Shown: positions 5,935-6,465 of the stretch, one piece after another
How the letters are laid out: every line of letters starts with the position of its first letter
Position numbering within the stretch: the stretch's first letter is position 1
From: CAZVIJ01 sp964626735
GTDB lineage: Bacteria > Patescibacteriota > Dojkabacteria > JAOAGR01
Direction of reading: 5' to 3'
Length of the DNA stretch: 6,465 bases
NCBI GenBank assembly: GCA_964626735.1
Contig: CAZVIJ010000075.1
Coordinates: 1-6,465 of the forward strand
Translations under genes and position numbers: made by a program
Notes under the pieces: model-generated
The model's database searches: none
Told to the model about the DNA's origin: nothing
The model's input: the letters and a program-made list of their open reading frames with translations, nothing else

Positions 5935-5951
5935 GTCTTAGAAAGTCTTAG
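5935..5951 (-). repeat. Short tandem-type direct repeat CTAAGAC between the tuf promoters
   Basis: CTAAGAC occurs twice on the minus strand (5945-5951 and 5935-5941) with a 10-bp period, about one helical turn. The repeats lie just downstream of the P1 -10 box, over its expected start site, and upstream of the P2 -35 box. They could be a protein-binding site or chance in an AT-rich region; no function is claimed. Confidence 0.4.
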
Positions 5952-5953
5952 GG

Positions 5954-5982
5954 AATATACAGCATTTATTAAATCTTTTCAA
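5954..5982 (-). promoter_or_regulatory. Candidate sigma-70-type promoter P1 of tuf (distal)
   Basis: On the minus strand TTGAAA (5977-5982, 5 of 6) and TATATT (5954-5959, 5 of 6) are separated by exactly 17 bp. As in P2, the -10 box is directly preceded by TG (TGTATATT), and the two -10 boxes are 54 bp apart. Transcription would begin near 5947-5948, giving a leader of about 68 nt. Tandem promoters would fit the high expression expected of tuf and the ribosomal genes behind it. Confidence 0.55.
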
Positions 5983-6018
5983 CTACATAGAACATGTTAT
6001 AAGTACCTCCGGTTGTCC

Positions 6019-6070
6019 TACGAGTTGCGTTTTAGGCAATTAGCTCATTTCAATAGGCAAATTACGAGTT
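6019..6070. repeat. Nested direct repeats in the divergent intergenic region
   Basis: TACGAGTT occurs at 6019-6026 and 6063-6070. Between them TAGGCAA occurs at 6033-6039 and 6054-6060, 21 bp apart (two helical turns). The block ends just upstream of the rightward promoter's -35 box (6074). The helical spacing is suggestive of activator or repressor half-sites, but no known regulator motif is recognised. Confidence 0.4.
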
Positions 6071-6073
6071 AAA

Positions 6074-6102
6074 TAGACACCCCATGTACTGAACTGTACA
6101 AT
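6074..6102 (+). promoter_or_regulatory. Candidate sigma-70-type promoter of the divergent membrane-protein gene
   Basis: TAGACA (6074-6079, 5 of 6 matches to TTGACA) and TACAAT (6097-6102, 5 of 6 matches to TATAAT) are separated by exactly 17 bp. The expected start site is near 6109, giving a leader of roughly 37 nt before the ATG at 6146. The -10 box overlaps the middle of a cluster of GTAC-centred inverted repeats, so access to this promoter may be controlled. Confidence 0.55.
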
Positions 6103-6114
6103 TCATGGTACATG
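6083..6114. repeat. GTAC-centred inverted repeat over the rightward promoter, possible operator
   Basis: CATGTAC (6083-6089) and GTACATG (6108-6114) are perfect inverted arms. A palindromic TGTACA (6095-6100) lies between them, overlapping the -10 box. The left arm lies in the promoter spacer and the right arm at the expected transcription start. Each arm can also pair with the central copy, giving alternative small hairpins with loops of 6-8 nt. No T-run follows on either strand, so it is not an intrinsic terminator. The placement is typical of a repressor operator; the regulator is unknown. Confidence 0.5.
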
Positions 6115-6145
6115 ATTCATACTCCAATGTTAACCGTGCGGAAAC

Positions 6146-6465
6146 ATGCTTTATAAGTACGTAAAACGCGAAATTCCCACCCAAACGCCACATACTAAGA
6201 AAATTACTGACCCGCGAGACAGATTCAAGTTGGGCATGACGGCGCTTTGCTTCTTGCTGGGATCATCGATCCTTACCTATTCGGTCTATCCGTACGCTTC
6301 GAACTATATCCGAACGCTTGGAGGTAAGGAGAACCTCTCGAGAACGCTCTTAACCCCGTCAGCCGACGGCAAGAGCCCTTCTTCTCCCAAAGCAGCCGGG
6401 AATACTTCAACACAATTTTCGTCCGATTACGTGTCCAACGTGAGCAGAAGTTTCGCAGCCACTAA
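6146..6465 (+). CDS. Single-pass membrane protein of unknown function, 3' end cut off by window edge
   Basis: The first 106 codons are open and continue to the window edge. The ATG at 6146 is the first start after an in-frame TAA at 6131-6133. The protein begins with a basic cytoplasmic-looking segment (MLYKYVKREIPT; eight Lys/Arg in the first 28 residues), then one hydrophobic helix at about 29-48 (LGMTALCFLLGSSILTYSVY). A Ser/Thr/Ala/Pro-rich stretch from about 63 onward looks like an extracellular linker. Charge bias predicts the N-terminus inside and the rest outside. There is no cleavable signal peptide or lipobox. The gene is transcribed away from tuf from its own candidate promoter, with at most a weak ribosome-binding site (GCGGAAAC). 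I do not recognise the family. The N-terminal design resembles that of surface-anchored enzymes such as sortases in Patescibacteria, but no catalytic domain is in view. Confidence 0.75.
   Translation, partial: MLYKYVKREIPTQTPHTKKITDPRDRFKLGMTALCFLLGSSILTYSVYPYASNYIRTLGGKENLSRTLLTPSADGKSPSSPKAAGNTSTQFSSDYVSNVSRSFAAT

Larger units (their letters stand above)
5991..6160. repeat. Imperfect direct repeat AACATG-TTATAAGTAC, two copies
   Basis: AACATG directly followed by TTATAAGTAC lies at 5991-6006. The same two blocks recur at 6143-6148 and 6151-6160, separated by two extra bases (CT). The second copy spans the start codon and first codons of the divergent membrane-protein gene; the first is in the intergenic region. 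It may reflect an old local duplication or chance. Confidence 0.3.

Noticed and set aside
5526..5951. 141-codon plus-strand frame from inside tuf into the intergenic region
   Set aside because: It is Cys/Val/Phe-rich, antisense to the EF-Tu P-loop region and runs through both candidate tuf promoters, with no family resemblance.
6083..6114. Intrinsic terminator at the GTAC inverted repeat
   Set aside because: The stems are short and AT-rich, no T-run follows on either strand, and the site lies over a promoter between divergent genes where no terminator is needed.
1..6465. Mobile element, CRISPR array, toxin-antitoxin or other accessory system
   Set aside because: The window is core translation machinery with no transposase, spaced repeats, integrase or attachment-site structure; only the truncated right-hand gene is unexplained.

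Overview
The window holds the front half of a bacterial S10 ribosomal-protein operon on the minus strand, led by the elongation factor Tu gene, plus the start of an unrelated divergent gene on the plus strand. In transcription order the operon reads tuf, rpsJ, rplC, rplD, rplW, rplB, rpsS, rplV, rpsC, rplP, rpmC and rpsQ; rpsQ runs off the left edge. Stop codons are TAA except in rplC, which ends in TGA inside an ATGA overlap with rplD. That fits the standard bacterial code and gives no sign of the TGA-as-glycine code. rplB starts with GTG; the other complete genes start with ATG.

Organism: the proteins are clearly bacterial but divergent, and several are short (S3 207 aa, L3 186 aa, L22 105 aa). 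Most genes lack a good Shine-Dalgarno sequence, and gaps between genes are 0-7 nt except tuf-rpsJ (19 nt) and the rplC/rplD overlap. Together with motif style (for example the L4 loop FVGGGVAHGP) this suggests a member of the Patescibacteria (Candidate Phyla Radiation), perhaps Microgenomates-like. This is inference; no 16S gene or marker search was available. Arginine in EF-Tu is mostly coded by CGA (12 of 17 by my count), which is unusual for so highly expressed a gene.

Layout: 1-5879 is a dense minus-strand operon with no visible internal terminator. 5880-6145 is a 266-bp divergent regulatory region. It holds two well-formed sigma-70-type promoters reading into tuf, one reading rightwards, and several short direct and inverted repeats. 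One inverted repeat (CATGTAC/GTACATG) brackets the -10 box of the rightward promoter and looks like an operator. 6146-6465 is the 5' part of a gene for a single-pass membrane protein of unknown function.

Function: EF-Tu delivers aminoacyl-tRNA to the ribosome, and the eleven ribosomal proteins build the large and small subunits, including the exit tunnel (L4, L22, L23, L29), the peptidyl-transferase surroundings (L2, L3, L16) and the mRNA entry/decoding side (S3, S10, S17, S19). I see no mobile element, CRISPR array, tRNA or rRNA, and no candidate for a novel multi-gene system. The points worth a second look are the divergent regulatory region, the unknown membrane protein, the CGA usage and several substitutions at normally conserved ribosomal-protein positions.
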